A DNA stretch of 64,000 nt, taken from contig NW_026089461.1 in the NCBI RefSeq assembly GCF_933775445.1, positions 83,789 to 147,788 on the forward strand. The letters run 5' to 3'. Positions 24,401 to 36,900 of this stretch are shown here, one piece after another. The notes under the pieces were generated by a model. The model had not been told where the DNA came from. It was given only the letters and a program-made list of their open reading frames with translations, and searched no databases. This DNA is from Argentina anserina. Taxonomy: Eukaryota > Streptophyta > Magnoliopsida > Rosales > Rosaceae. The position numbers and the translations under genes were made by a program. Each line of letters starts with the position of its first letter. Within the stretch, counting starts at the first letter, position 1.

Positions 24401-27159
24401 TTCATTTCTCGTTTGAGTTTCTTTCTGTAAGGCTTCTGATGCGAGTTTCTATTGTATTTGAGAGTTTTGCAAGTGTGGGAGTGTGTTTCTTTCAATCTAA
24501 GTATCTTTACATCGTTTGTGTATCTTTACTATTCCAATTGTGTGTCTTTTCATTTCTCGTTTGAGTATCTTTCTGTAAGGCTTTCTGATGCGAGTCTCTA
24601 TTGAATTTGAGAGTTTTGCAAGTGTGGGAGTGTGTTTCTTTCAATCTAAGTATCTTTACATCGTTTGTGTATCTTTACTATTCCAATTGTGTGTCTTTTC
24701 ATTTCTCGTTGAGTATCTTTCTGTAAGGCTTTCTGATGCGAGTCTCTATTGAATTTGAGAGTTTTGCAAGTGTGGGAGTGTGTTTCTTTCAAACTGAGTA
24801 TCTTTACATCGTTTGCGTATCTTTACTATTCCAATTGTGTATCTTTACATCGTTTGCGTATCTTTACTATTCCAATTGTGTATATTTTCATTTCTCGTTT
24901 GAGTATCTTTCTGTAAGGCTTCTGATGCGAGTTTCTATTGTATTTGAGAGTTTTGCAAGTGTGGGAGTGTGTTTCTTTCAATCTAAGTATCTTTACATCG
25001 TTTGTGTATCTTTACTATTCCAATTGTGTGTCTGTTCATTTCTCGTTTGAGTATCTTTCTGTAAGGCTTTCTGATGCGAGTCTCTATTGAATTTGAGAGT
25101 TTTGCAAGTGTGGGAGTGTGTTTCTTTCAAACTGAGTATCTTTACATCGTTTGCGTATCTTTACTATTCCAATTGTGTATCTTTACATCGTTTGCGTCTC
25201 TTTACTATTCCAATTGTGTATCTTTTCATTTCTTGTTTGAGTATCTTTCTGTAAGGCTTTCTGATGCGAGTTTCTATTGTATTTGAGAGTTTTGCAAGTG
25301 TGGGAGTGTGTTTCTTTCAAACTGAGTATCTTTACATCGTTTGCGTATCTTTACTATTCCAATTGTGTATCTTTTCATTTCTCGTTTGAGTATCTTTCTG
25401 TAAGGCTTCTGATGCGAGTGTCTATTGTATTTGAGAGTTTTGCAAGTGTGGGAGTGTGTTTCTTTCAAACTGAGTATCTTTACATCATTTGCGTATCTTT
25501 ACTATTCCAATTGTGTATCTTTTAATTTCTCGTTTGAGTATCTTTCTGTAAGGCTTCTGATGCGAGTTTCTATTGTATTTGAGAGTTTTGCAAGTGTGGG
25601 AGTGTGTTTCTTTCAATCTGAGTATCTTTACATCGTTTGCGTATCTTTACTATTCCAATTGTGTATCTTTACTTCGTTTGCGTATCTTTACTATTCCAAT
25701 TGAGTATCTTTTCATTTCTCGTTTGAGTATCTTTCTGTAAGGCTTCTGATGCGAGTTTCTATTGTATTTGAGAGTTTTGCAAGTGTGGGAGTGTGTTTCT
25801 TTCAAACTGAGTATCTTTACATCGTTTGCGTATCTTTACTATTCCAATTGTGTATCTTTACTTCGTTTGCGTATCTTTACTATTCCAATTGAGTATCTTT
25901 TCATTTCTCGTTTGAGTATCTTTCTGTAAGGCTTCTGATGCGAGTTTCTATTGTATTTGAGAGTTTTGCAAGTGTGGGAGTGTGTTTCTTTCGAACTGAG
26001 TATCTTTACATCGTTTGCGTATCTTTACTATTCCAATTGCGTATCTTTACATCGTTTCCGTATCTTTACTATTCCAATTGTGTATCTTTACATCGTTTGC
26101 GTATCTTTACTATTCCAATTGTGTATCTTTTAATTTCTCGTTTGAGTATCTTTCTGTAAGGCTTTCTGATGCGAGTTTCTATTGTATTTGAGAGTTTTGC
26201 GAGTGTGGGAGTGTGTTTCTTTCAATCTGAGTATCTTTACATCGTTTGCGTATCTTTACTATTCCAATTGTGTATCTTTACTTCGTTTGCGTATCTTTAC
26301 TATTCCAATTGTGTATCTTTTCATTTCTCGTTTGAGTATCTTTCTGTAAGGCTTCTGATGCGAGTTTCTATTGTATTTGAGAGTTTTGCAAGTGTGGGAG
26401 TGTGTTTCTTTCAAACTGAGTATCTTTACATCGTTTGCGTATCTTTACTATTCCAATTGTGTATCTTTACATCGTTTGCGTATCTTTACTATTCCAATTG
26501 AGTATCTTTTCATTTCTCGTTTGAGTATCTTTACTATTCCAATTGTGTATTTTTACATCGTTTGCGTATCTTTACTATTCCAATTGAGTATCTTTTCATT
26601 TCTCGTTTGAGTATCTTTCTGTAAGGCTTTCTGATGCGAGTTTCTATTGAATTTGAGAGTTTTGCAAGTGTGGGAGTGTGTTTCTTTCAAACTGAGTATC
26701 TTTACATCGTTTGCGTATCTTTACTATTCCAATTGTGTATCTTTACATCGTTTGCGTATCTTTACTATTCCAATTGAGTATCTTTTCATTTCTCGTTTGA
26801 GTATCTTTACTATTCCAATTGTGTATTTTTACATCGTTTGTGTATCTTTACTATTCCAATTGTGTATCTTTTCATTTCTCGTTTGAGTATCTTTCTGTAA
26901 GGCTTTCTGATGCGAGTTTCTATTGAATTTGAGAGTTTTGCAAGTGTGGGAGTGTGTTTCTTTCAAACTGAGTATCTTTACATCGTTTGCGTATCTTTAC
27001 TATTCCAATTGTGTATCTTTTCATTTCTCGTTTGAGTTTCTTTCTGTAAGGCTTCTGATGCGAGTTTCTATTGTATTTGAGAGTTTTGCAAGTGTGGGAG
27101 TGTGTTTCTTTCAATCTAAGTATCTTTACATCGTTTGTGTATCTTTACTATTCCAATTG
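21452..27159. repeat. Segmental duplication, copy 2 (partner at 4603-10310)
   Basis: This is collinear with 4603-10310 through about 32 monomers without an indel. Its right part from about 23115 has been duplicated again towards 30816. The match stops near 27153, where this copy passes into an ACTTCG-type module A while copy 1 passes into the GTGTGTC-type module F. Confidence 0.88.
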
Positions 27160-30100
27160 TGTATCTTTACTTCGTTTGCGTATCTTTACTATTCCAATTG
27201 AGTATCTTTTCATTTCTCGTTTGAGTATCTTTCTGTAAGGCTTCTGATGCGAGTTTCTATTGTATTTGAGAGTTTTGCAAGTGTGGGAGTGTGTTTCTTT
27301 CAAACTGAGTATCTTTACATCGTTTGCGTATCTTTACTATTCCAATTGTGTATCTTTACATCGTTTGCGTATCTTTACTATTCCAATTGAGTATCTTTTC
27401 ATTTCTCGTTTGAGTATCTTTACTATTCTAATTGTGTATTTTTACATCGTTTGTGTATCTTTACTATTCCAATTGTGTATCTTTTCATTTCTCGTTTGAG
27501 TATCTTTCTGTAAGGCTTTCTGATGCGAGTTTCTATTGAATTTGAGAGTTTTGCAAGTGTGGGAGTGTGTTTCTTTCAAACTGAGTATCTTTACATCGTT
27601 TGCGTATCTTTACTATTCCAATTGTGTATCTTTACATCGTTTGCGTATCTTTACTATTCCAATTGTGTATCTTTTCATTTCTCGTTTGAGTATCTTTCTG
27701 TAAGGCTTTCTGATGCGAGTTTCTATTGAATTTGAGAGTTTTGCAAGTGTGGGAGTGTGTTTCTTTCAAACTGAGTATCTTTACATCGTTTGCGTATCTT
27801 TACTATTCCAATTGTGTATCTTTTCATTTCTCGTTTGAGTATCTTTCTGTAAGGCTTCTGATCCGAGTTTCTATTGTATTTGAGAGTTTTCCAAGTGTGG
27901 GAGTGTGTTTCTTTCAAACTGAGTATCTTTACATCGTTTGCGTATCTTTACTATTCCAATTGTGTATCTTTACATCGTTTGCATATCTTTACTATTCCAA
28001 TTGAGTATCTTTTCATTTCTCGTTTGAGTATCTTTACTATTCCAATTGTGTATTTTTACATCGTTTGTGTATCTTTACTATTCCAATTGTGTATCTTTTC
28101 ATTTCTCGTTTGAGTATCTTTCTGTAAGGCTTTCTGATGCGAGTTTCTATTGAATTTGAGAGTTTTGCAAGTGTGGGAGTGTGTTTCTTTCAAACTGAGT
28201 ATCTTTACATCGTTTGCGTATCTTTACTATTCCAATTGAGTATCTTTTCATTTCTCGTTTGAGTATCTTTACTATTCCAATTGTGTATTTTTACATCGTT
28301 TGTGTATCTTTACTATTCCAATTGTGTATCTTTTCATTTCTCGTTTGAGTATCTTTCTGTAAGGCTTTCTGATGCGAGTTTCTATTGAATTTGAGAGTTT
28401 TGCAAGTGTGGGAGTGTGTTTCTTTCAAACTGAGTATCTTTACATCGTTTGCGTATCTTTACTATTCCAATTGTGTATCTTTTCATTTCTCGTTTGAGTT
28501 TCTTTCTGTAAGGCTTCTGATGCGAGTTTCTATTGTATTTGAGAGTTTTGCAAGTGTGGGAGTGTGTTTCTTTCAATCTAAGTATCTTTACATCGTTTGT
28601 GTATCTTTACTATTCCAATTGTGTGTCTTTTCATTTCTCGTTTGAGTATCTTTCTGTAAGGCTTTCTGATGCGAGTCTCTATTGAATTTGAGAGTTTTGC
28701 AAGTGTGGGAGTGTGTTTCTTTCAATCTAAGTATCTTTACATCGTTTGTGTATCTTTACTATTCCAATTGTGTGTCTTTTCATTTCTCGTTGAGTATCTT
28801 TCTGTAAGGCTTTCTGATGCGAGTCTCTATTGAATTTGAGAGTTTTGCAAGTGTGGGAGTGTGTTTCTTTCAAACTGAGTATCTTTACATCGTTTGCGTA
28901 TCTTTACTATTCCAATTGTGTATCTTTACATCGTTTGCGTATCTTTACTATTCCAATTGTGTATCTTTTCATTTCTCGTTTGAGTATCTTTCTGTAAGGC
29001 TTCTGATGCGAGTTTCTATTGTATTTGAGAGTTTTGCAAGTGTGGGAGTGTGTTTCTTTCAATCTAAGTATCTTTACATCGTTTGTGTATCTTTACTATT
29101 CCAATTGTGTGTCTGTTCATTTCTCGTTTGAGTATCTTTCTGTAAGGCTTTCTGATGCGAGTTTCTATTGAATTTGAGAGTTTTGCAAGTGTGGGAGTGT
29201 GTTTCTTTCAAACTGAGTATCTTTACATCGTTTGCGTATCTTTACTATTCCAATTGTGTATCTTTACATCGTTTGCGTCTCTTTACTATTCCAATTGTGT
29301 ATCTTTTCATTTCTTGTTTGAGTATCTTTCTGTAAGGCTTTCTGATGCGAGTTTCTATTGTATTTGAGAGTTTTGCAAGTGTGGGAGTGTGTTTCTTTCA
29401 AACTGAGTATCGTTACATCGTTTGCGTATCTTTACTATTCCAATTGTGTATCTTTTCATTTCTCGTTTGAGTATCTTTCTGTAAGGCTTCTGATGCGAGT
29501 GTCTATTGTATTTGAGAGTTTTGCAAGTGTGGGAGTGTGTTTCTTTCAAACTGAGTATCTTTACATCATTTGCGTATCTTTACTATTCCAATTGTGTATC
29601 TTTTAATTTCTCGTTTGAGTATCTTTCTGTAAGGCTTCTGATGCGAGTTTCTATTGTATTTGAGAGTTTTGCAAGTGTGGGAGTGTGTTTCTTTCAATCT
29701 GAGTATCTTTACATCGTTTGCGTATCTTTACTATTCCAATTGTGTATCTTTACTTCGTTTGCGTATCTTTACTATTCCAATTGAGTATCTTTTCATTTCT
29801 CGTTTGAGTATCTTTCTGTAAGGCTTCTGATGCGAGTTTCTATTGTATTTGAGAGTTTTGCAAGTGTGGGAGTGTGTTTCTTTCAAACTGAGTATCTTTA
29901 CATCGTTTGCGTATCTTTACTATTCCAATTGTGTATCTTTACTTCGTTTGCGTATCTTTACTATTCCAATTGAGTATCTTTTCATTTCTCGTTTGAGTAT
30001 CTTTCTGTAAGGCTTCTGATGCGAGTTTCTATTGTATTTGAGAGTTTTGCAAGTGTGGGAGTGTGTTTCTTTCGAACTGAGTATCTTTACATCGTTTGCG

Positions 30101-30816
30101 TATCTTTACTATTCCAATTGCGTATCTTTACATCGTTTCCGTATCTTTACTATTCCAATTGTGTATCTTTACATCGTTTGCGTATCTTTACTATTCCAAT
30201 TGTGTATCTTTTAATTTCTCGTTTGAGTATCTTTCTGTAAGGCTTTCTGATGCGAGTTTCTATTGTATTTGAGAGTTTTGCGAGTGTGGGAGTGTGTTTC
30301 TTTCAATCTGAGTATCTTTACATCGTTTGCGTATCTTTACTATTCCAATTGTGTATCTTTACATCGTTTGCGTATCTTTACTATTCCAATTGTGTATCTT
30401 TTCATTTCTCGTTTGAGTATCTTTCTGTAAGGCTTCTGATGCGAGTTTCTATTGTATTTGAGAGTTTTGCAAGTGTGGGAGTGTGTTTCTTTCAAACTGA
30501 GTATCTTTACATCGTTTGCGTATCTTTACTATTCCAATTGTGTATCTTTACATCGTTTGCGTATCTTTACTATTCCAATTGAGTATCTTTTCATTTCTCG
30601 TTTGAGTATCTTTACTATTCCAATTGTGTATTTTTACATCGTTTGTGTATCTTTACTATTCCAATTGTGTATCTTTTCATTTCTCGTTTGAGTATCTTTC
30701 TGTAAGGCTTTCTGATGCGAGTTTCTATTGAATTTGAGAGTTTTGCAAGTGTGGGAGTGTGTTTCTTTCAAACTGAGTATCTTTACATCGTTTGCGTATC
30801 TTTACTATTCCAATTG
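23115..30816. repeat. Higher-order duplication, period 4,081 bp (two 3.6-kb copies)
   Basis: 23115-26735 and 27196-30816 match at offset 4,081 bp. Both share GATCCGAGTTT with TTTTCCAAGTG near 23772-23810 and 27853-27891. The first copy at about 6931 has GATCCGAG but keeps TTTTGCAAG, so the CCAAG change arose after the 16,849-bp duplication and before this one. That order gives a relative date for the two events. Confidence 0.87.
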
Positions 30817-32127
30817 AGTATCTTTTCATTTCTCGTTTGAGTATCTTTACTATTCCAATTGTGTATTTTTACATCGTTTGCGTATCTTTACTATTCCAAT
30901 TGTGTATCTTTTCATTTCTCGTTTGAGTATCTTTCTGTAAGGCTTTCTGATGCGAGTTTCTATTGAATTTGAGAGTTTTGCAAGTGTGGGAGTGTGTTTC
31001 TTTCAAACTGAGTATCTTTACATCGTTTGCGTATCTTTACTATTCCAATTGTGTATCTTTTCATTTCTCGTTTGAGTTTCTTTCTGTAAGGCTTCTGATG
31101 CGAGTTTCTATTGTATTTGAGAGTTTTGCAAGTGTGGGAGTGTGTTTCTTTCAATCTAAGTATCTTTACATCGTTTGTGTATCTTTACTATTCCAATTGT
31201 GTGTCTTTTCATTTCTCGTTTGAGTATCTTTCTGTAAGGCTTTCTGATGCGAGTCTCTATTGAATTTGAGAGTTTTACAAGTGTGGGAGTGTGTTTCTTT
31301 CAATCTAAGTATCTTTACATCGTTTGTGTATCTTTACTATTCCAATTGTGTGTCTTTTCATTTCTCGTTTGAGTATCTTTCTGTAAGGCTTCTGATGCGA
31401 GTTTCTATTGTATTTGAGAGTTTTGCAAGTGTGGGAGTGTGTTTCTTTCAAACTGAGTATCTTTACATCGTTTGCGTATCTTTACTATTCCAATTGTGTA
31501 TCTTTACATCGTTTGCGTATCTTTACTATTCCAATTGAGTATCTTTTCATTTCTCGTTTGAGTATCTTTACTATTCCAATTGTGTATTTTTACATCGTTT
31601 GTGTATCTTTACTATTCCAATTGTGTATCTTTTCATTTCTCGTTTGAGTATCTTTCTGTAAGGCTTTCTGATGCGAGTTTCTATTGAATTTGAGAGTTTT
31701 GCAAGTGTGGGAGTGTGTTTCTTTCAAACTGAGTATCTTTACATCGTTTGCGTATCTTTACTATTCCAATTGTGTATCTTTTCATTTCTCGTTTGAGTTT
31801 CTTTCTGTAAGGCTTCTGATGCGAGTTTCTATTGTATTTGAGAGTTTTGCAAGTGTGGGAGTGTGTTTCTTTCAATCTAAGTATCTTTACATCGTTTGTG
31901 TATCTTTACTATTCCAATTGTGTGTCTTTTCATTTCTTGTTTGAGTATCTTTCTGTAAGGCTTTCTGATGCGAGTCTCTATTGAATTTGAGAGTTTTGCA
32001 AGTGTGGGAGTGTGTTTCTTTCAAACTGAGTATCTTTACATCGTTTGCGTATCTTTACTATTCCAATTGTGTATCTTTACATCGTTTGCGTATCTTTACT
32101 ATTCCAATTGTGTATCTTTTCATTTCT

Positions 32128-33937
32128 TGTTTGAGTATCTTTCTGTAAGGCTTTCTGATGCGAGTTTCTATTGTATTTGAGAGTTTTGCAAGTGTGGGAG
32201 TGTGTTTCTTTCAAACTGAGTATCGTTACATCGTTTGCGTATCTTTACTATTCCAATTGTGTATCTTTTCATTTCTCGTTTGAGTATCTTTCTGTAAGGC
32301 TTCTGATGCGAGTGTCTATTGTATTTGAGAGTTTTGCAAGTGTGGGAGTGTGTTTCTTTCAAACTGAGTATCTTTACATCGTTTGCGTATCTTTACTATT
32401 CCAATTGTGTATCTTTTAATTTCTCGTTTGAGTATCTTTCTGTAAGGCTTCTGATGCGAGTTTCTATTGTATTTGAGAGTTTTGCAAGTGTGGGAGTGTG
32501 TTTCTTTCAATCTGAGTATCTTTACATCGTTTGCGTATCTTTACTATTCCAATTGTGTATCTTTACTTCGTTTGCGTATCTTTACTATTCCAATTGAGTA
32601 TCTTTTCATTTCTCGTTTGAGTATCTTTCTGTAAGGCTTCTGATGCGAGTTTCTATTGTATTTGAGAGTTTTGCAAGTGTGGGAGTGTGTTTCTTTCAAA
32701 CTGAGTATCTTTACATCGTTTGCGTATCTTTACTATTCCAATTGTGTATCTTTACTTCGTTTGCGTATCTTTACTATTCCAATTGAGTATCTTTTCATTT
32801 CTCGTTTGAGTATCTTTCTGTAAGGCTTCTGATGCGAGTTTCTATTGTATTTGAGAGTTTTGCAAGTGTGGGAGTGTGTTTCTTTCAAACTGAGTATCTT
32901 TACATCGTTTGCGTATCTTTACTATTCCAATTGCGTATCTTTACATCGTTTCCGTATCTTTACTATTCCAATTGTGTATCTTTACATCGTTTGCGTATCT
33001 TTACTATTCCAATTATGTATCTTTTCATTTCTCGTTTGAGTATCTTTCTGTAAGGCTTTCTGATGCGAGTTTCTATTGTATTTGAGAGTTTTGCAAGTGT
33101 GGGAGTGTGTTTCTTTCAAACTGAGTATCGTTACATCGTTTGCGTATCTTTACTATTCCAATTGTGTATCTTTTCATTTCTCGTTTGAGTATCTTTCTGT
33201 AAGGCTTCTGATGCGAGTGTCTATTGTATTTGAGAGTTTTGCAAGTGTGGGAGTGTGTTTCTTTCAAACTGAGTATCTTTACATCGTTTGCGTATCTTTA
33301 CTATTCCAATTGTGTATCTTTTAATTTCTCGTTTGAGTATCTTTCTGTAAGGCTTCTGATGCGAGTTTCTATTGTATTTGAGAGTTTTGCAAGTGTGGGA
33401 GTGTGTTTCTTTCAATCTGAGTATCTTTACATCGTTTGCGTATCTTTACTATTCCAATTGTGTATCTTTACTTCGTTTGCGTATCTTTACTATTCCAATT
33501 GAGTATCTTTTCATTTCTCGTTTGAGTATCTTTCTGTAAGGCTTCTGATGCGAGTTTCTATTGTATTTGAGAGTTTTGCAAGTGTGGGAGTGTGTTTCTT
33601 TCAAACTGAGTATCTTTACATCGTTTGCGTATCTTTACTATTCCAATTGTGTATCTTTACTTCGTTTGCGTATCTTTACTATTCCAATTGAGTATCTTTT
33701 CATTTCTCGTTTGAGTATCTTTCTGTAAGGCTTCTGATGCGAGTTTCTATTGTATTTGAGAGTTTTGCAAGTGTGGGAGTGTGTTTCTTTCAAACTGAGT
33801 ATCTTTACATCGTTTGCGTATCTTTACTATTCCAATTGCGTATCTTTACATCGTTTCCGTATCTTTACTATTCCAATTGTGTATCTTTACATCGTTTGCG
33901 TATCTTTACTATTCCAATTATGTATCTTTTCATTTCT
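32128..33937. repeat. Higher-order tandem repeat, 2 x 905 bp
   Basis: Monomers from 32168 run 148, 148, 189, 189, 231 (sum 905) and repeat from 33073. Both copies carry ATCGTTACATCG, CGAGTGTCTATTG, the TTAATTTCTCG module F and the AATTATGTATC end. The collinear block at 52.2-53.9 kb has only one copy of this unit. Confidence 0.9.
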
Positions 33938-36900
33938 CGTTTGAGTATCTTTCTGTAAGGCTTTCTGATGCGAGTTTCTATTGTATTTGAGAGTTTTGCA
34001 AGTGTGGGAGTGTGTTTCTTTCAATCTGAGTATCTTTACATCGTTTGCGTATCTTTACTATTCCAATTGTGTATCTTTACTTCGTTTGCGTATCTTTACT
34101 ATTCCAATTGTGTATCTTTTCATTTCTCGTTTGAGTATCTTTCTGTAAGGCTTCTGATGCGAGTTTCTATTGTAATTGAGAGTTTTGCAAGTGTGGGAGT
34201 GTGTTTCTTTCAATCTGAGTATCTTTACAGCGTTTGCGTATCTTTACTATTCCAATTGTGTATCTTTTTATTTCTCGTTTGAGTATCTTTCTGTAAGGCT
34301 TCTGATGCGAGTTTCTATTGAATTTGAGAGTTTTGCAAGTGTGGGAGTGTGTTTCTTTCAAACTGAGTATCTTTACATCGTTTGCGTATCTTTACTATTC
34401 CAATTGTGTATCTTTACTTCGTTTGCGTATCTTTACTATTCCAATTGAGTATCTTTTCATTTCTCGTTTGAGTATCTTTCTGTAAGGCTTCTGATGCGAG
34501 TTTCTATTGTATTTGAGAGTTTTGCAAGTGTGGGAGTGTGTTTCTTTCAAACTGAGTATCTTTACATCGTTTGCGTATCTTTACTATTCCAATTGTGTAT
34601 CTTTACATCGTTTGCGTATCTTTACTATTCCAATTGAGTATCTTTTCATTTCTCGTTTGAGTATCTTTACTATTCCAATTGTGTATTTTTACATCGTTTG
34701 TGTATCTTTACTATTCCAATTGTGTATCTTTTCATTTCTCGTTTGAGTATCTTTCTGTAAGGCTTTCTGATGCGAGTTTCTATTGAATTTGAGAGTTTTG
34801 CAAGTGTGGGAGTGTGTTTCTTTCAAACTGATTATCTTTACATCGTTTGCGTATCTTTACTATTCCAATTGTGTATCTTTTCATTTCTCATTTGAGTTTC
34901 TTTCTGTAAGGCTTCTGATGCGAGTTTCTATTGTATTTGAGAGTTTTGCAAGTGTGGGAGTGTGTTTCTTTCAATCTAAGTATCTTTACATCGTTTGTGT
35001 ATCTTTACTATTCCAATTGTGTGTCTTTTCATTTCTCGTTTGAGTATCTTTCTGTAAGGCTTTCTGATGCGAGTCTCTATTGAATTTGAGAGTTTTGCAA
35101 GTGTGGGAGTGTGTTTCTTTCAAACTGAGTATCTTTACATCGTTTGCGTATCTTTACTATTCCAATTGTGTATCTTTACATCGTTTGCGTATCTTTACTA
35201 TTCCAATTGTGTATCTTTTCATTTCTCGTTTGAGTATCTTTCTGTAAGGCTTCTGATGCGAGTTTCTATTGTATTTGAGAGTTTTGCAAGTGTGGGAGTG
35301 TGTTTCTTTCAAACTGAGTATCTTTACATCGTTTGCGTATCTTTACTATTCCAATTGTGTGTGTTTTCATTTCTCGTTTGAATATCTTTCTGTAAGGCTT
35401 TCTGATGCGAGTTTCTATTGAATTTGAGAGTTTTGCAAGTGTGGGAGTGTGTTTCTTTCAAACTGAGTATCTTTACATCGTTTGCGTATCTTTACTATTC
35501 CAATTGTGTATCTTTACATCGTTTGCGTATCTTTACTATTCCAATTGTGTATCTTTTCATTTCTCGTTTGAGTATCTTTCTGTAAGGCTTCTGATGCGAG
35601 TTTCTATTGTATTTGAGAGTTTTGCAAGTGTGGGAGTGTGTTTCTTTCAATCTAAGTATCTTTACATCGTTTGTGTATCTTTACTATTCCAATTGTGTGT
35701 CTTTTCATTTCTCGTTTGAGTATCTTTCTGTAAGGCTTTCTGATGCGAGTCTCTATTGAATTTGAGAGTTTTGCAAGTGTGGGAGTGTGTTTCTTTCAAA
35801 TTGAGTATCTTTACATCGTTTGCGTATCTTTACTATTCCAATTGTGTATCTTTACATCGTTTGCGTATCTTTACTATTCCAATTGTGTATCTTTTCATTT
35901 CTCGTTTGAGTATCTTTCTGTAAGGCTTTCTGATGCGAGTTTCTATTGTATTTGAGAGTTTTGCAAGTGTGGGAGTGTGTTTCTTTCAATCTGAGTATCT
36001 TTACATCGTTTGCGTATCTTTACTATTCCAATTGTGTATCTTTACATCGTTTGCGTATCTTTACTATTCCAATTGTGTATCTTTTCATTTCTCGTTTGAG
36101 TATCTTTCTGTAAGGCTTTCTGATGCGAGTCTCTATTGAATTTGAGAGTTTTGCAAGTGTGGGAGTGTGTTTCTTTCAAACTGAGTATCTTTACATCGTT
36201 TGCGTATCTTTACTATTCCAATTGTGTATCTTTACATCGTTTGCGTATCTTTACTATTCCAATTGTGTATCTTTTCATTTCTCGTTTGAATATCTTTCTG
36301 TAAGGCTTTCTGATGCGAGTTTCTATTGAATTTGAGAGTTTTGCAAGTGTGGGAGTGTGTTTCTTTCAAACTGAGTATCGTTACATCGTTTGCGTATCTT
36401 TACTATTCCAATTGTGTATCTTTACATCGTTTGCGTATCTTTACTATTCCAATTGTGTATCTTTTCATTTCTCGTTTGAGTATCTTTCTGTAAGGCTTCT
36501 GATGCGAGTTTCTATTGTATTTGAGAGTTTTGCAAGTGTGGGAGTGTGTTTCTTTCAATCTGAGTATCTTTACATCGTTTGTGTATCTTTACTATTCCAA
36601 TTGTGTGTCTTTTCATTTCTCGTTTGAGTATCTTTCTGTAAGGCTTTCTGATGCGAGTCTCTATTGAATTTGAGAGTTTTGCAAGTGTGGGAGTGTGTTT
36701 CTTTCAAACTGAGTATCTTTACATCGTTTGCGTATCTTTACTATTCCAATTGTGTATCTTTACATCGTTTGCGTATCTTTACTATTCCAATTGTGTATCT
36801 TTTCATTTCTTGTTTGAGTATCTTTCTGTAAGGCTTTCTGATGCGAGTTTCTATTGTATTTGAGAGTTTTGCAAGTGTGGGAGTGTGTTTCTTTCAAACT

